NCBI GenBank assembly: GCA_003670925.1
Contig: QWQG01000087.1
Location: 1-64,000, forward strand
Source of the DNA: Planctomycetota bacterium
GTDB taxonomy: Bacteria > Planctomycetota > Planctomycetia > Planctomycetales > Planctomycetaceae
Length of the DNA stretch: 64,000 bases
Direction of reading: 5' to 3'
The position numbers and the translations under genes are program-made. Shown piece by piece: positions 51,164 through 62,425 of this stretch. The notes under the pieces were generated by a model. The model made no database searches, was not told where the DNA came from, and worked only from the letters and a program-made list of their open reading frames with translations. Positions within the stretch are counted from its first letter, which is position 1, and each line of letters starts with the position of its first letter.

Positions 51164-53662
51164 ATGTCAAAATTTCCCAGCAAGGGCTTGTCAAATTTTG
51201 CCCGTCCGGAACCTGCCGGTTGGCTTGCCAGTATTGAACAGGAAATTCATCGCCATTTGCATTTCACGCTGGGGCACCATGATCAGCATGTGGATCCCCA
51301 TTATCTCTATCGGGCGCTCGCGCTCGCCGTGCGCGATCAACTGGTCGCGCACTGGAGAAAAACGCACGACACGATTACCCATAGTGGCCGGAAGCGGGTC
51401 TATTACCTGTCGCTGGAATTTCTAGTGGGACGCTCGTTGACGAATGCCGTGCTGAATCTGGATTTGGAAGACACGGTGCGTGACAGCCTGAAGAGTTACG
51501 GAATTACGCTGGAGGAAACCGCTGAACTGGAACACGACGCAGGTCTTGGCAACGGTGGTCTTGGGCGTCTGGCAGCATGTTTTCTTGACAGTTGTGCCAA
51601 CTTGCAGTTGCCAGTCATTGGTTACGGCATTCGTTACGAATACGGGATGTTTAATCAGCACATTGAAAATGGAAGGCAGGTTGAAGATCCTGATCATTGG
51701 TTACGCGACGGAAATCCTTGGGAACTTGAGCGTCCCGAAGATACGCGGCGAATTCAGTTCTACGGTCATTCAGAATACTTCGTCGACAGCGACGGAAAAC
51801 CAAGGGCGGGCTGGGCGAATACTCAGGACATTTTGGCTGTGCCGTATGACATGCCAATCCCTGGGCACAAGAACGGAACCGTCAATACGTTGCGACTCTG
51901 GCGGGCCGCAGCGACAGACGAATTCAATCTCGCAGAATTTAATGCCGGCGGCTATTCGGAAGCAGTCGCAGAAAAGAACCTTGCCGAACAGATTTCGATG
52001 GTGCTTTATCCCAACGATGCTAGCGAAAATGGCAAAGAACTGCGGCTGAAACAACAGTACTTTCTGGTCTCTGCCAGCCTGCAGGATGTCATGAGCGAGT
52101 GGATCACCATTTATGGAAACGATTTCAGTGAGTTCGGAAAGTACAACTGTTTTCAGCTGAACGATACTCATCCGGCCTGTGCTGTCCCGGAGCTTATGCG
52201 GCTGCTGATGGACGAACATGGTTTTGAATGGAACGACGCTTGGGAAATTACCACGCAGTGCCTAGCGTACACGAACCATACATTGCTGCCCGAAGCATTG
52301 GAACGCTGGTCCGTTTCGCTGTTCAGTCGCTTGTTACCACGCCTGATGGACATCATTCGTGAGATTGACAGACAGTTCAAAATGCAGCTCGCCAAGTTGT
52401 GGCCGGACGATGTGGCGATCAGAGATCGAATGTCGCTGATTGAAAGTGGCGATCATCCTCATGTGCGGATGGCATACCTTGCGATCGTTGGCAGTTTTTC
52501 TGTGAATGGAGTTGCCGGACTGCATACCACGCTGCTGAAGTCGGGATTATTTGCGGACTTTTATAAATTGTGGCCCGGGAAATTCAACAACAAGACTAAC
52601 GGCGTCACTCAACGACGCTGGTTGAGTCACTGTAATCCGGGTCTGCGGAATCTGATCAATGAGACAATCGGCACCGACTGGCAGATGAATTTCCACAGGA
52701 TCTCGCAGTTGGCTTCGGATGCCGAAGATGCCGCATTCCGCGACCGCTGGCGAGCCGTCAAGCAGGCTAACAAACGGGCGCTGATCACATACGTCAATGA
52801 ACGCACGGGTGTCCGCTTCGACCAGGATGCACTCTTCGATGTGCAGGTCAAACGCATCCACGAATACAAGCGGCAGTTGCTGAATCTTCTGCATGTGATC
52901 CACTTGTACGACAGAATCCTCCGCGACGACACAGCCGGAATGGTTCCGCGGTGCGTGCTGATCGGTGGAAAGGCGGCCCCTGGTTATCATGTTGCAAAAC
53001 TCATTGTCAAACTGATCAACGATGTGGCCGCAGTGGTGAATTCTGAAGCGAAAGCTCACCAGTTGCTGAAGTTGGTGTTCCTGCCGAATTACCGTGTGTC
53101 TGCGATGGAAGTGATTTGTCCGGCCACGGAACTGTCTGAGCAGATTTCAACTGCCGGAAAAGAAGCTTCTGGAACAGGCAACATGAAGTTCATGATGAAC
53201 GGGGCTCTGACGATCGGAACCCTGGACGGGGCAAATATTGAAATTCGCGATCAGGTCGGCGACGAAAACTTCTTCCTGTTCGGATTGACGGCCGATGAAG
53301 TGGCGCAGAAACGACAAGGCTACGATCCGAATTTCATCATTGCGCAGGACGAAGATATCCAGCGTGTGATGAACCTGCTGGAAGGCGGGCACTTCAATCG
53401 GTCGGAGCCCGGCATTTTCAATCTGCTCACTTCAGGATTGCGGAGTGGGTATGACCCATGGCTGACGATCGCCGACTTTCGCAGTTACATGGATGCCCAG
53501 AGAGCAGTCAATGAAGCGTACAAGGATCAATCAGAATGGAATCGGATGAGTATCCTGAACACTGCGTCCAGCGGCTGGTTTTCCAGTGATCGCACGATTC
53601 AGCAATACGCCGATGAAATCTGGATGGTGAAGCCAGTGATTTCGCATACGGAGAAGCCCTGA
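51164..53662 (+). CDS. glgP: Glycogen/starch/alpha-glucan phosphorylase
   Basis: 832 residues, normal length, from the ATG at 51164. Releases glucose-1-phosphate from glycogen using PLP. Motifs: 'RVYYLSLEFLVGRSLTNAVLNL', 'DAGLGNGGLGRLAACFLDS', 'GIRYEYGMFNQ', 'YTNHTLLPEALERW', 'FNNKTNGVTQRRWL', 'RIHEYKRQLLN', and the PLP site 'EASGTGNMKFMMNGALTIGT' with Lys675. Complete, with no regulatory N-terminal extension of the animal type. Single gene. Confidence 0.96.
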   Translation: MSKFPSKGLSNFARPEPAGWLASIEQEIHRHLHFTLGHHDQHVDPHYLYRALALAVRDQLVAHWRKTHDTITHSGRKRVYYLSLEFLVGRSLTNAVLNLDLEDTVRDSLKSYGITLEETAELEHDAGLGNGGLGRLAACFLDSCANLQLPVIGYGIRYEYGMFNQHIENGRQVEDPDHWLRDGNPWELERPEDTRRIQFYGHSEYFVDSDGKPRAGWANTQDILAVPYDMPIPGHKNGTVNTLRLWRAAATDEFNLAEFNAGGYSEAVAEKNLAEQISMVLYPNDASENGKELRLKQQYFLVSASLQDVMSEWITIYGNDFSEFGKYNCFQLNDTHPACAVPELMRLLMDEHGFEWNDAWEITTQCLAYTNHTLLPEALERWSVSLFSRLLPRLMDIIREIDRQFKMQLAKLWPDDVAIRDRMSLIESGDHPHVRMAYLAIVGSFSVNGVAGLHTTLLKSGLFADFYKLWPGKFNNKTNGVTQRRWLSHCNPGLRNLINETIGTDWQMNFHRISQLASDAEDAAFRDRWRAVKQANKRALITYVNERTGVRFDQDALFDVQVKRIHEYKRQLLNLLHVIHLYDRILRDDTAGMVPRCVLIGGKAAPGYHVAKLIVKLINDVAAVVNSEAKAHQLLKLVFLPNYRVSAMEVICPATELSEQISTAGKEASGTGNMKFMMNGALTIGTLDGANIEIRDQVGDENFFLFGLTADEVAQKRQGYDPNFIIAQDEDIQRVMNLLEGGHFNRSEPGIFNLLTSGLRSGYDPWLTIADFRSYMDAQRAVNEAYKDQSEWNRMSILNTASSGWFSSDRTIQQYADEIWMVKPVISHTEKP

Positions 53663-53678
53663 CCCCTTTTCCAAACCA

Positions 53679-54275
53679 CTATCCCGGAAGACGTGCGAAT
53701 TGGTTCTGAATTTCTGAGGCAGTGCGGCCTTGTTCGCCCATGGCGAAGGCGCTCTTGACGGGTTCATTCAGCAGCACGATCAGGCCATAGATGAACAGTC
53801 CGATCGCCGTGGGCAGACAATAGCAGCCGGCAATTGAAAGGAGTCCGCTGGACAACGCCACAATTCCTAGGGTTCTTCCTCGGAACTTCAGCATGCGGAT
53901 GCCAGCCCAGATTCCAAGCACACCAATGACCAGCGAGATCAGGCCCATGCTGCCGTACATGGCAAGCATTATCAATTCAAACCCCGCGGGCATTGGCGCG
54001 GCAGTTACCGGAGCGACAGGTGTCGGCTCTTCAGGTGTCGGCGCCACAGGTATCCCGCCCGGAGCCTATATCAATACCGGCGTCACAAGTGCCAAGCCAA
54101 ACATCCCGATTCCGTACAGAGCGACCAATGATCCCTGAACAATGGTGAGTATGCTCAGGGCCATCACATGATGCACAAGGCCTCGCTGCATCTCCGGCGA
54201 TATCTGAACCTACGGCGTGTCTGAGAAGCTGTAGGGGTTTTGTGTATTGCCACTGAACGGATCATTACTTGACAT
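53679..54275 (-). pseudogene. Membrane protein gene interrupted by two in-frame TAG codons
   Basis: From the ATG at 54275 (AGGAG eight bases upstream) a frame of 199 codons runs to the stop at 53679-53681. It is interrupted by TAG at 54212-54210 and 54068-54066. Between the stops the reading stays protein-like: 'NDPFSGNTQNPYSF', 'VHHVMALSILTIVQGSLVALYGIGMFGLALVTPV', then a Pro-rich stretch and two or three membrane helices ('MLAMYGSMGLISLVIGVLGIWAGIRML', 'LGIVALSSGLLSIAGCYCLPTAIGLFIYGLIVLL'). Both TAGs could derive from CAG (Gln). There are no frameshifts. Either a very young pseudogene or an amber-containing gene; a GTG at 54047 could restart the last 122 codons. Confidence 0.75.
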
Positions 54276-54469
54276 CGAGATTTCTCCTATTCAGAGTCTG
54301 GAAATCCGAAGGATAGAATCGTCAGGGCGGCACGGAAAGCGAATTGGAGGATTGCCGCATGACCGGCAAACCCTGCCGTTCGCATCTGAACTGACATCGT
54401 CATCGACTTCGGATACGATCCCGAGCCTGTGTCCCTAACGAAGCCACTGTTTCCCGTCAAAGTGATGGA

Positions 54470-55642
54470 ATGTCGGTCGAAAATCCAGAAGATGTCGTCG
54501 CTCCGAGTGCCAATTCCGTGGGAGTTGTGCGCACTCAATCCGTCCAGCTGTTTCACTCTTCGATTCCGCTGCGGTTTGCCAGTGGTCAGGAACTCAGCTC
54601 GATCACTGTTGCCTACGAGACCTATGGTACGCTCAATGCCGATGCCACCAACGCCATTTTTGTTTGTCACGCACTGACGGGTGATGCGCATGCCGCTGGT
54701 CTGCACTCCGCCGATGACAGTAAACCAGGGTGGTGGGACGGCTTCATCGGCCCGGGCAAAGGGCTCGATACGAACAAATATTTCGTCATCTGTGCCAATG
54801 TGCTCGGAGGCTGTCAGGGAACAACAGGACCGGGATCGATCAATCCGTCCACCGGCAAACGTTACTGTCTCAGCTTTCCTTTTCTGACAATTCGGGACGT
54901 CGTGGCTGTTCACGCCGAGTTGGTCCGACACCTCGGGATCCGACAACTGCTCGGTGTCGTCGGAGGCAGCCTTGGCGGAATGCAAGTCCTTGAGTGGGCT
55001 GTTCGGTTTCCAGCGCAGGTCAAAGCCGCCATCGTGCTGGCATCCGCGCCAAAATTGTCGGCTCAGGGAATTGCGTTCAACGCCGTTGGTCGTCGAGCCA
55101 TTTATGCAGACCTTGGATTTATGAACGGAGAATACTACGATTCCGAAGGCCCTCGTTACGGCTTGGCGCTGGCGCGGATGGTAGCCCACATCACGTATCT
55201 CTCGGAAGACTCGATTGAGCTGAAATTCGGCCGCAGGTTACAGGATAGCGATCGCTTCGCATTCAGCATGCAAAAGGAAACCGAATTTCAGATTGAAAGT
55301 TACCTGCACTACCAAGGCAAGCGCTTTGTGCAGAGATTTGATGCGAACAGTTATCTGTATCTGACGCGAATGATGGACTACTATGACTTATCCGAGGGCT
55401 TCGCGTCGCTCGCTGATGCTCTGAGTCAAGCACAGGCGCGTTTTCTGGTGGCGTCGTACGATACCGACTGGTTGTTTCCCACCAGTCAAAGTCGCGAACT
55501 GGTTTCCGAACTCTTACGCGTACACAAACACGTCTCGTTTGTCGAACTGCCCTGCCCCTACGGACATGATTCGTTTTTAATCGACATTGAACCTCTAGCC
55601 CGAATGGTCGGGCCATTTCTCGACCGGGCATTCGAGGCCTAG
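54470..55642 (+). CDS. metX: Homoserine O-acetyltransferase
   Basis: 390 residues, alpha/beta-hydrolase fold. Acylates homoserine with acetyl-CoA in methionine synthesis. The triad is visible: nucleophile Ser167 in 'GGSLGGMQVLEWAVRFP', Asp333 in 'YDTDWLFPTSQSRELV', and His366 in 'YGHDSFLID'. Other family blocks: 'CHALTGDAHAAG', 'GWWDGFIGPGKGLDTNKYFVICANVLGGCQGTTGP'. As in all MetX homologues, the acyl donor (acetyl versus succinyl) cannot be settled from the motif alone. Single gene on the plus strand. Confidence 0.93.
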   Translation: MSVENPEDVVAPSANSVGVVRTQSVQLFHSSIPLRFASGQELSSITVAYETYGTLNADATNAIFVCHALTGDAHAAGLHSADDSKPGWWDGFIGPGKGLDTNKYFVICANVLGGCQGTTGPGSINPSTGKRYCLSFPFLTIRDVVAVHAELVRHLGIRQLLGVVGGSLGGMQVLEWAVRFPAQVKAAIVLASAPKLSAQGIAFNAVGRRAIYADLGFMNGEYYDSEGPRYGLALARMVAHITYLSEDSIELKFGRRLQDSDRFAFSMQKETEFQIESYLHYQGKRFVQRFDANSYLYLTRMMDYYDLSEGFASLADALSQAQARFLVASYDTDWLFPTSQSRELVSELLRVHKHVSFVELPCPYGHDSFLIDIEPLARMVGPFLDRAFEA

Positions 55643-55966
55643 TTGAACGGCGGCAACCGCACATAGGTGCCCGACACTTGACTTGGGACGTCAGAGACGT
55701 TCGTGAACTACGTCAATGACGGATTCGAAAAAGATTTCCGTTCTTCTCAGAATTTGGTGGGTGGAGTCACCAATTTGCTAAGAATTGGATTGTTGAAAAT
55801 GGAGGCATGGTTTCGAAGTTTTCGATGATGTGTTGAATTGGAACTATCCATTGAGTACTCTCGCGTCGGGTGGCGAAACGGAGTGTGGCACTGCGGGGCC
55901 GCCACGACTCGAGGTAGAGCCAGTTGGTTCGGTACGTCGATGTCGTTGACCCCTTTGAGAGTTCTC
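55643..55966. other. Intergenic DNA, nothing recognised
   Basis: 324 bases between metX and the permease. The permease frame stays open upstream to 55838, but that part lacks hydrophobic character and a ribosome binding site, so it is left non-coding. Confidence 0.5.
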
Positions 55967-56704
55967 ATGCCTCATGAACATGCCATCCTGTTCTCTGTGT
56001 CCATCTTTGTGGTGGCTTTACTTTATTCCTCCGTGGGCCACGCAGGCGCGTCGGGTTACATTGCTGTGATGTCGCTGTTCAGTCTGGCGCCGGCGTTCAT
56101 CAAGCCGGTTGCGTTGATTCTTAACCTTATTGTTGCGAGCATTGGCTTTTGGCAGTTCGCCCGTGCAGGACATTTTTCTTGGAGGTTATTTTGGCCCTTT
56201 GCGCTGCTGTCGGTGCCGTGCGCTTACCTCGGCGGCTGGCTGAATTTACCTAGCCAAACTTTTAAGGTAGTTCTAGGTATCGTATTGCTGTTCTCTGGCT
56301 GGCGCTTTGTATTTCATCCACCCGCAGATGAAACGGTTGGCGAGCCTGCTCGACGAGTGGCGATTGGGATCGGTGCGGGCCTCGGACTGCTGTCCGGTCT
56401 CACGGGCACGGGCGGCGGTATCTTCTTCACACCGCTCCTCCTGTTCATGCGTTGGACAACGACCAAGATCGCTGCCGGAGTTTCCGCGTTATTCATCCTT
56501 GTGAATTCTTTGGCGGGATTGCTCGGCAATTTCAGCAGCACTCAGCACATCCCATCGCTGACTCTGCCATTGGTCGGTGCGGCTCTGGCAGGTGGCGTCA
56601 TTGGGTCCCAGCTCGGATCGCAACATTTGCCGCACACTGTCATAAAACGCTGCCTCGCCGCCGTGCTGCTGGTTGCCGGGTTGAAACTCATCTTTGCGGA
56701 TTGA
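55967..56704 (+). CDS. TauE/SafE-family membrane permease
   Basis: 245 residues from the ATG at 55967 ('MPHEHAILFSV'); a start at 55940 is also possible. About eight membrane helices in two related halves, each opening with a conserved turn: 'YSSVGHAGASGYIAVMSLF' and 'LLSGLTGTGGGIFFTPLLLF'. This is the duplicated TauE/SafE arrangement. Members export sulfite, sulfoacetate or other organic anions, or take up sulfur compounds. No sulfur-metabolism gene other than metX is nearby, so the substrate is open. Confidence 0.9.
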   Translation: MPHEHAILFSVSIFVVALLYSSVGHAGASGYIAVMSLFSLAPAFIKPVALILNLIVASIGFWQFARAGHFSWRLFWPFALLSVPCAYLGGWLNLPSQTFKVVLGIVLLFSGWRFVFHPPADETVGEPARRVAIGIGAGLGLLSGLTGTGGGIFFTPLLLFMRWTTTKIAAGVSALFILVNSLAGLLGNFSSTQHIPSLTLPLVGAALAGGVIGSQLGSQHLPHTVIKRCLAAVLLVAGLKLIFAD

Positions 56705-57058
56705 TTCGCCTTTCGAGCATTTCAAAACCTAATCAAAACACGGGCTCGCAGCGATTCCGCGAGTTCTGAATCAGAGGGCATGCCGTGCATTCATACCGCT
56801 GCGGGTTTTGAATCTCCCCAATGACACCTAGAGGCACACAAGAGGCTGAGCTGGAGGCTTGTGCGCGCCTCACAATGCCAGCATATTCGTGCTAGCCGCT
56901 ATAACAGTTAAAGGTCGACTTTCGCTTTTGACGATAATTGAGGTTGGGGACGTTTTCGGATGGAGGGGCTTTCTTGGACTCCTGCATCCACGATCGCGTG
57001 GTTGATTCATCGATCAAGTTTTGAAGCGACAAATTCCAAAACTGTTTGGGGCTAATTT
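56705..57058. other. Intergenic DNA, nothing recognised
   Basis: 354 bases upstream of the outer-membrane efflux gene. No repeat, hairpin or gene was seen; it should contain the promoter of the downstream pair. Confidence 0.5.
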
Positions 57059-58699
57059 ATGATCTCGCCAAGCATCAATTCACGGATGAAGATGCTCTGT
57101 GAGTTGGCGATCCAGGGCACAAGGGCGGTGACTGCGAAGAGTCTCTTGTGGTGCCTTGGTGTTGCGTTACTTTTCATGGCCACGGGGTGTAGAACGCCTG
57201 GGGAATGGAAGCAAAATGGTTTCAAGGTCGGTCCGAACTACCACCGGCCTGTCGAACCGGTGGCGAATGCATGGATTGATGCGGCTGACCCGCGGCTTGT
57301 GTCTCAATCCGCAGACCTGGCTTCTTGGTGGACGAATCTCAATGATTCGGTACTTAACGAACTTATCCAAAACGCATATCACCAGAATTTGAGCATTCGT
57401 GAATCGGCCTTTCGGGTGCTGCAATCGCGTGCTGAATTGGGAATCGCGCAGGGGAAATTTTATCCGCAGCAGCAATATTTAGACGGTGGTTTCACGCAGC
57501 AGAAATTTAGCAATGCGAACGCCAACAGTGTGTTTCTTCCCAATACATCGTTCAGCAATTGGCAATATGGATTTGCGTTAGCATGGGAGCTAGATTTTTG
57601 GGGTAAGTATCGACGCATGATTGAAGCAGCAGATGCCCACTTGGATGCATCGATTGAAGATTATGATGCCGTTCTTGTTACTTTGATTGGCGATGTTGCG
57701 CAGAATTATGTGCAATTGCGCATCGTCGAGCAGCAGTTAGAATACATTTCGGAGAATGTGAAACTGCAAAAAGAAACGGCGGATATTGCCAAAGCTCGTT
57801 TCGATGGTGGGCAAACCTCGGAATTGGATGTGGACCAAGCACTGAGCGTGTTGGCTCAGACGGAATCCCAGACTCCTGCCCTCGAAATCCAGCGTCGACA
57901 ATTGCAGAATACGCTTTGTATCCTGCTTGGAATGCCAGTTCAGGATTTGGTGTCATGTTTAGGTCATGCGCCAATCCCATCGACGCGCACGGACATCGTG
58001 CTTGGAATCCCTGCGGATTTGTTACGACGTAGACCGGATGTTCGCCGTGAAGAACGGAAAACGGCGATGGAATCGGCACGCATCGGGATGGCGGAAGCAG
58101 ACCTGTATCCGGCGATCTCTATCACGGGCAGCATGGGATACAGTGCGCAGACATTCTCCCAGATGTTTGCACGCGACGCATTTGCAGGTTCGGTGGGACC
58201 AGGCTTCCGTTGGAATGTCCTTAACTACGGCCGAATTTTAAGCAACATCGAACGAGTCGATGCTACCTTTGAGTCCCAAGTGGCAAAGTATCAACAGACA
58301 GTATTGCAGGCAGGTCTCGAGGCTGAAAATGCGATCGTCACGTTTTTGAAATCACAGGAACAAGCTGAAAAACTTGATGAGAGTGTCAAGGCAATGGAGA
58401 AATGCGCGGAGATTGCGAGCGTTCAGTACAAAGGAGGCTTAGTTGACTTCAACCGCGTTTCGCTCATCGAGCAAAACCTAGTTAATCAGCAGAATCTCCT
58501 CGCGCAAGCTCGCGGAAACACGACGCTTGGTCTGGTAAATCTGTATCGCGCTCTGGGGGGAGGCTGGGACATTCGATTGAATCAACCCACTGCAACGAGC
58601 ATCAACACATCTCCGGAACCCATCAGCATTCCCTTAGAAATTGAATCAAGCGATTTGGTTCCACCACCGGTACCACCTCTCGCAGCGAGCAAGGAGTAA
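57059..58699 (+). CDS. Outer-membrane efflux lipoprotein (TolC/OprM/NodT family)
   Basis: 546 residues. Lipoprotein signal with lipobox 'MATGC' (Cys44). Two OEP repeats: 'DLASWWTNLNDSVLNELIQNAYHQNLSIRESAFRVLQSRAELGIAQGKFYPQQ' and 'IPADLLRRRPDVRREERKTAMESARIGMAEADLYPAISITGSMGYS', with long helices forming the periplasmic barrel ('YVQLRIVEQQLEYISENVKLQKETADIAKARFDGG'). It would form the outer channel of a tripartite RND efflux pump. The matching membrane-fusion protein is absent, and the RND gene on the opposite strand is truncated. The downstream lipoprotein gene has its ribosome binding site over this gene's stop. Confidence 0.93.
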   Translation: MISPSINSRMKMLCELAIQGTRAVTAKSLLWCLGVALLFMATGCRTPGEWKQNGFKVGPNYHRPVEPVANAWIDAADPRLVSQSADLASWWTNLNDSVLNELIQNAYHQNLSIRESAFRVLQSRAELGIAQGKFYPQQQYLDGGFTQQKFSNANANSVFLPNTSFSNWQYGFALAWELDFWGKYRRMIEAADAHLDASIEDYDAVLVTLIGDVAQNYVQLRIVEQQLEYISENVKLQKETADIAKARFDGGQTSELDVDQALSVLAQTESQTPALEIQRRQLQNTLCILLGMPVQDLVSCLGHAPIPSTRTDIVLGIPADLLRRRPDVRREERKTAMESARIGMAEADLYPAISITGSMGYSAQTFSQMFARDAFAGSVGPGFRWNVLNYGRILSNIERVDATFESQVAKYQQTVLQAGLEAENAIVTFLKSQEQAEKLDESVKAMEKCAEIASVQYKGGLVDFNRVSLIEQNLVNQQNLLAQARGNTTLGLVNLYRALGGGWDIRLNQPTATSINTSPEPISIPLEIESSDLVPPPVPPLAASKE

Positions 58700-58703
58700 T
58701 CCC

Positions 58704-59081
58704 TTGGATCTGAAATTGCATCTGAATGTGAGGTTATCACGAGGCCTAATGCTGTTGGTGACGACTTCAGTCTTGATGGTATCAGGCTGCGCTTCGTTAC
58801 CTCCTCTGTCGCACAGTTTCTTTGCCGCAAGCTCACATTCTTGTCATTCGAACGAGGCAACAAAGTCATGCAACTGCGAGTGCCCGGATCCTTACTGCAA
58901 GAAATCTTCGCCCACCGTACCATGCGATTCCCAGCGGTGCCATGACGCTGATTATTGCCGCAAAAAATGCCCCAGAATACCCGAGTGGGCATGCTGTAGT
59001 GGCCTTGATGATTACGACTGCAAACCGCTCCCGAGCGTGACTTGCCATCGATGTTCCACAAATCACTGCCGCATGCCCTAG
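58704..59081 (+). CDS. Small Cys-rich lipoprotein
   Basis: 125 residues from a TTG at 58704, chosen because AAGGAG (58691-58696) ends at the stop of the efflux gene and lies eight bases upstream. Signal and lipobox 'LMVSGCAS'. The mature chain of about 95 residues has 16 Cys including the lipidated one, many in pairs or CxC ('SCNCEC', 'CRKKC', 'ACCSG', 'TCHRC'), plus several His. This composition suggests metal binding or extensive disulfides at the outer membrane. Translational coupling to the efflux factor suggests a joint function, possibly heavy-metal handling. No known family recognised. Confidence 0.72.
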   Translation: MDLKLHLNVRLSRGLMLLVTTSVLMVSGCASLPPLSHSFFAASSHSCHSNEATKSCNCECPDPYCKKSSPTVPCDSQRCHDADYCRKKCPRIPEWACCSGLDDYDCKPLPSVTCHRCSTNHCRMP

Positions 59082-59085
59082 CGGA

Positions 59086-60411
59086 TCAGGCGATATTCTG
59101 CGGTGTCTCCATCTTTTTAAAGCATGTGATCGCGTAGTAGAAGACAGGCGTCAGCAAGATGCCAAAAAACGTTACGCCCAGCATCCCGCTGAAAACGGCC
59201 GTTCCAAGAGTGCGACGCATTTCTGCGCCGGCACCCTCGGCGATGACGAGGGGAACGACACCCAAGATGAAAGCGAAGGATGTCATTAGAATTGGACGCA
59301 AACGAAGGCGACATGCGTTTACGGTAGCCTCTCGTGGACTCTTTCCAGATTTTCGTTCTTGCTCCGCGAACTCCACGATCAAAATGGCATTCTTGCTCGC
59401 GAGGCCGACCAAGACGATCAAGCCAATCTGCGTAAATATATTCACGTCCATGTTGGCGATCGAAATGCCGATCACGGAGCAGAGGAGGCACATCGGCACC
59501 ACTAAAATGACAGCTAAGGGCAATGACCAACTTTCGTATTGAGCCGCTAAAACCAAGAAGACAAAGACCACTGCCAAGGCAAATACATACATGGCCGTAT
59601 TTCCTGCATCAAGTTGCATATAGGTCAATTCGGTCCAGTCGAACCCCATGGAACGAGGCAATTGCTCGTTAGCGATTTTTTCCAACAGTTGGATCGCCTC
59701 ACCACTGCTCGTACCGGGCACAAGGTTGCCAGTCACGGACGCGGCTGAATACATGTTGTAACGCATCAGCGATTGAGGTCCTGCTTCATCATTGAGATGA
59801 ATCAAGGTCGCCAACGGGATCATTTCTTTCTTCAGATTTGCAACTTTGAGTTGCAGGATTTGAGAGACGTTAGCCCGATACTTCGCGTCTGCCATGATAT
59901 TCACTTGCCATGATCTACCAAATCGATTGAAGTTATTGACGTAATAGGATCCGAGATAAATTTGGAGGGTCTGGAACACATCGGAAGGCGAAACCCCCAA
60001 GGCCAGGCACTTCTCTCGGTCGATGTCGAGATTGAGCCATGGTGTGTTAGAACGTACGCTACCAAACACGCCTTGGAGCCCAGGTGTATTGTTTGCCTCA
60101 TCGACAATTTTATCCGTCACACGCTGCAATTCGTCCAATCCCAGATTACCGCGATCTTCAACAATTAACTTAAAACCACCAGTTGTTCCCAACCCGTCAA
60201 TTGGGGGTGCACCGAAGATGCTCACTTGGGCATCACGAATCTCTGCAAGGCAATCTTTGCGAATCTTGCTGGCCATTCCCTCCGCCCCGACATCTGGGCC
60301 GCCAGCCATCCTGATCACATCCGCACCTACCGCAAGGATGAGCGGCGAGACCGCGCCGATCGCAAACAGCGGGCTTGTGAAGAACGAAGAAACGCCAAGG
60401 GCTGAACTCAA
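59086..60411 (-). pseudogene. RND efflux pump, C-terminal fragment
   Basis: 441 codons covering only the second half of an RND (AcrB-type) transporter, which is normally about 1040 residues. Clear blocks: 'FGAPPIDGLGTTGGFKLIVEDRGNLGLDELQRV', 'LDIDREKCLALGVSPSDVFQTLQIYLGSYYVNNFNRFGRSWQVNI', 'YMQLDAGNTAMYVFALAVVFVFLVLAAQYESW', 'QIGLIVLVGLASKNAILIVEFAEQ', 'RLRLRPILMTSFAFILGVVPLVIAEGAGAEMRRTLGTAVFSGML'. The N-terminal half, with the first porter domain and the proton-relay helix TM4, is gone; upstream lies an unrelated gene. The remaining frame has no internal stop, so the deletion is recent or the fragment is retained. Confidence 0.88.
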
Positions 60412-60477
60412 TCATTGCCGGATGGCGCTGGTGGACCGAAATACCAGATGGTGCAGCTGTACGCTTACAACCGACGG

Positions 60478-62325
<1,848 letters not shown>

Positions 62326-62425
62326 AATTAAGTTCCAGTTTTCAGAAACCAAAAAGGGCATCCGGATAAGAAATCCTGACGATGTCACAAAAATGGAAAT
62401 CAAAAGATCGTATGCAACCCACTAT

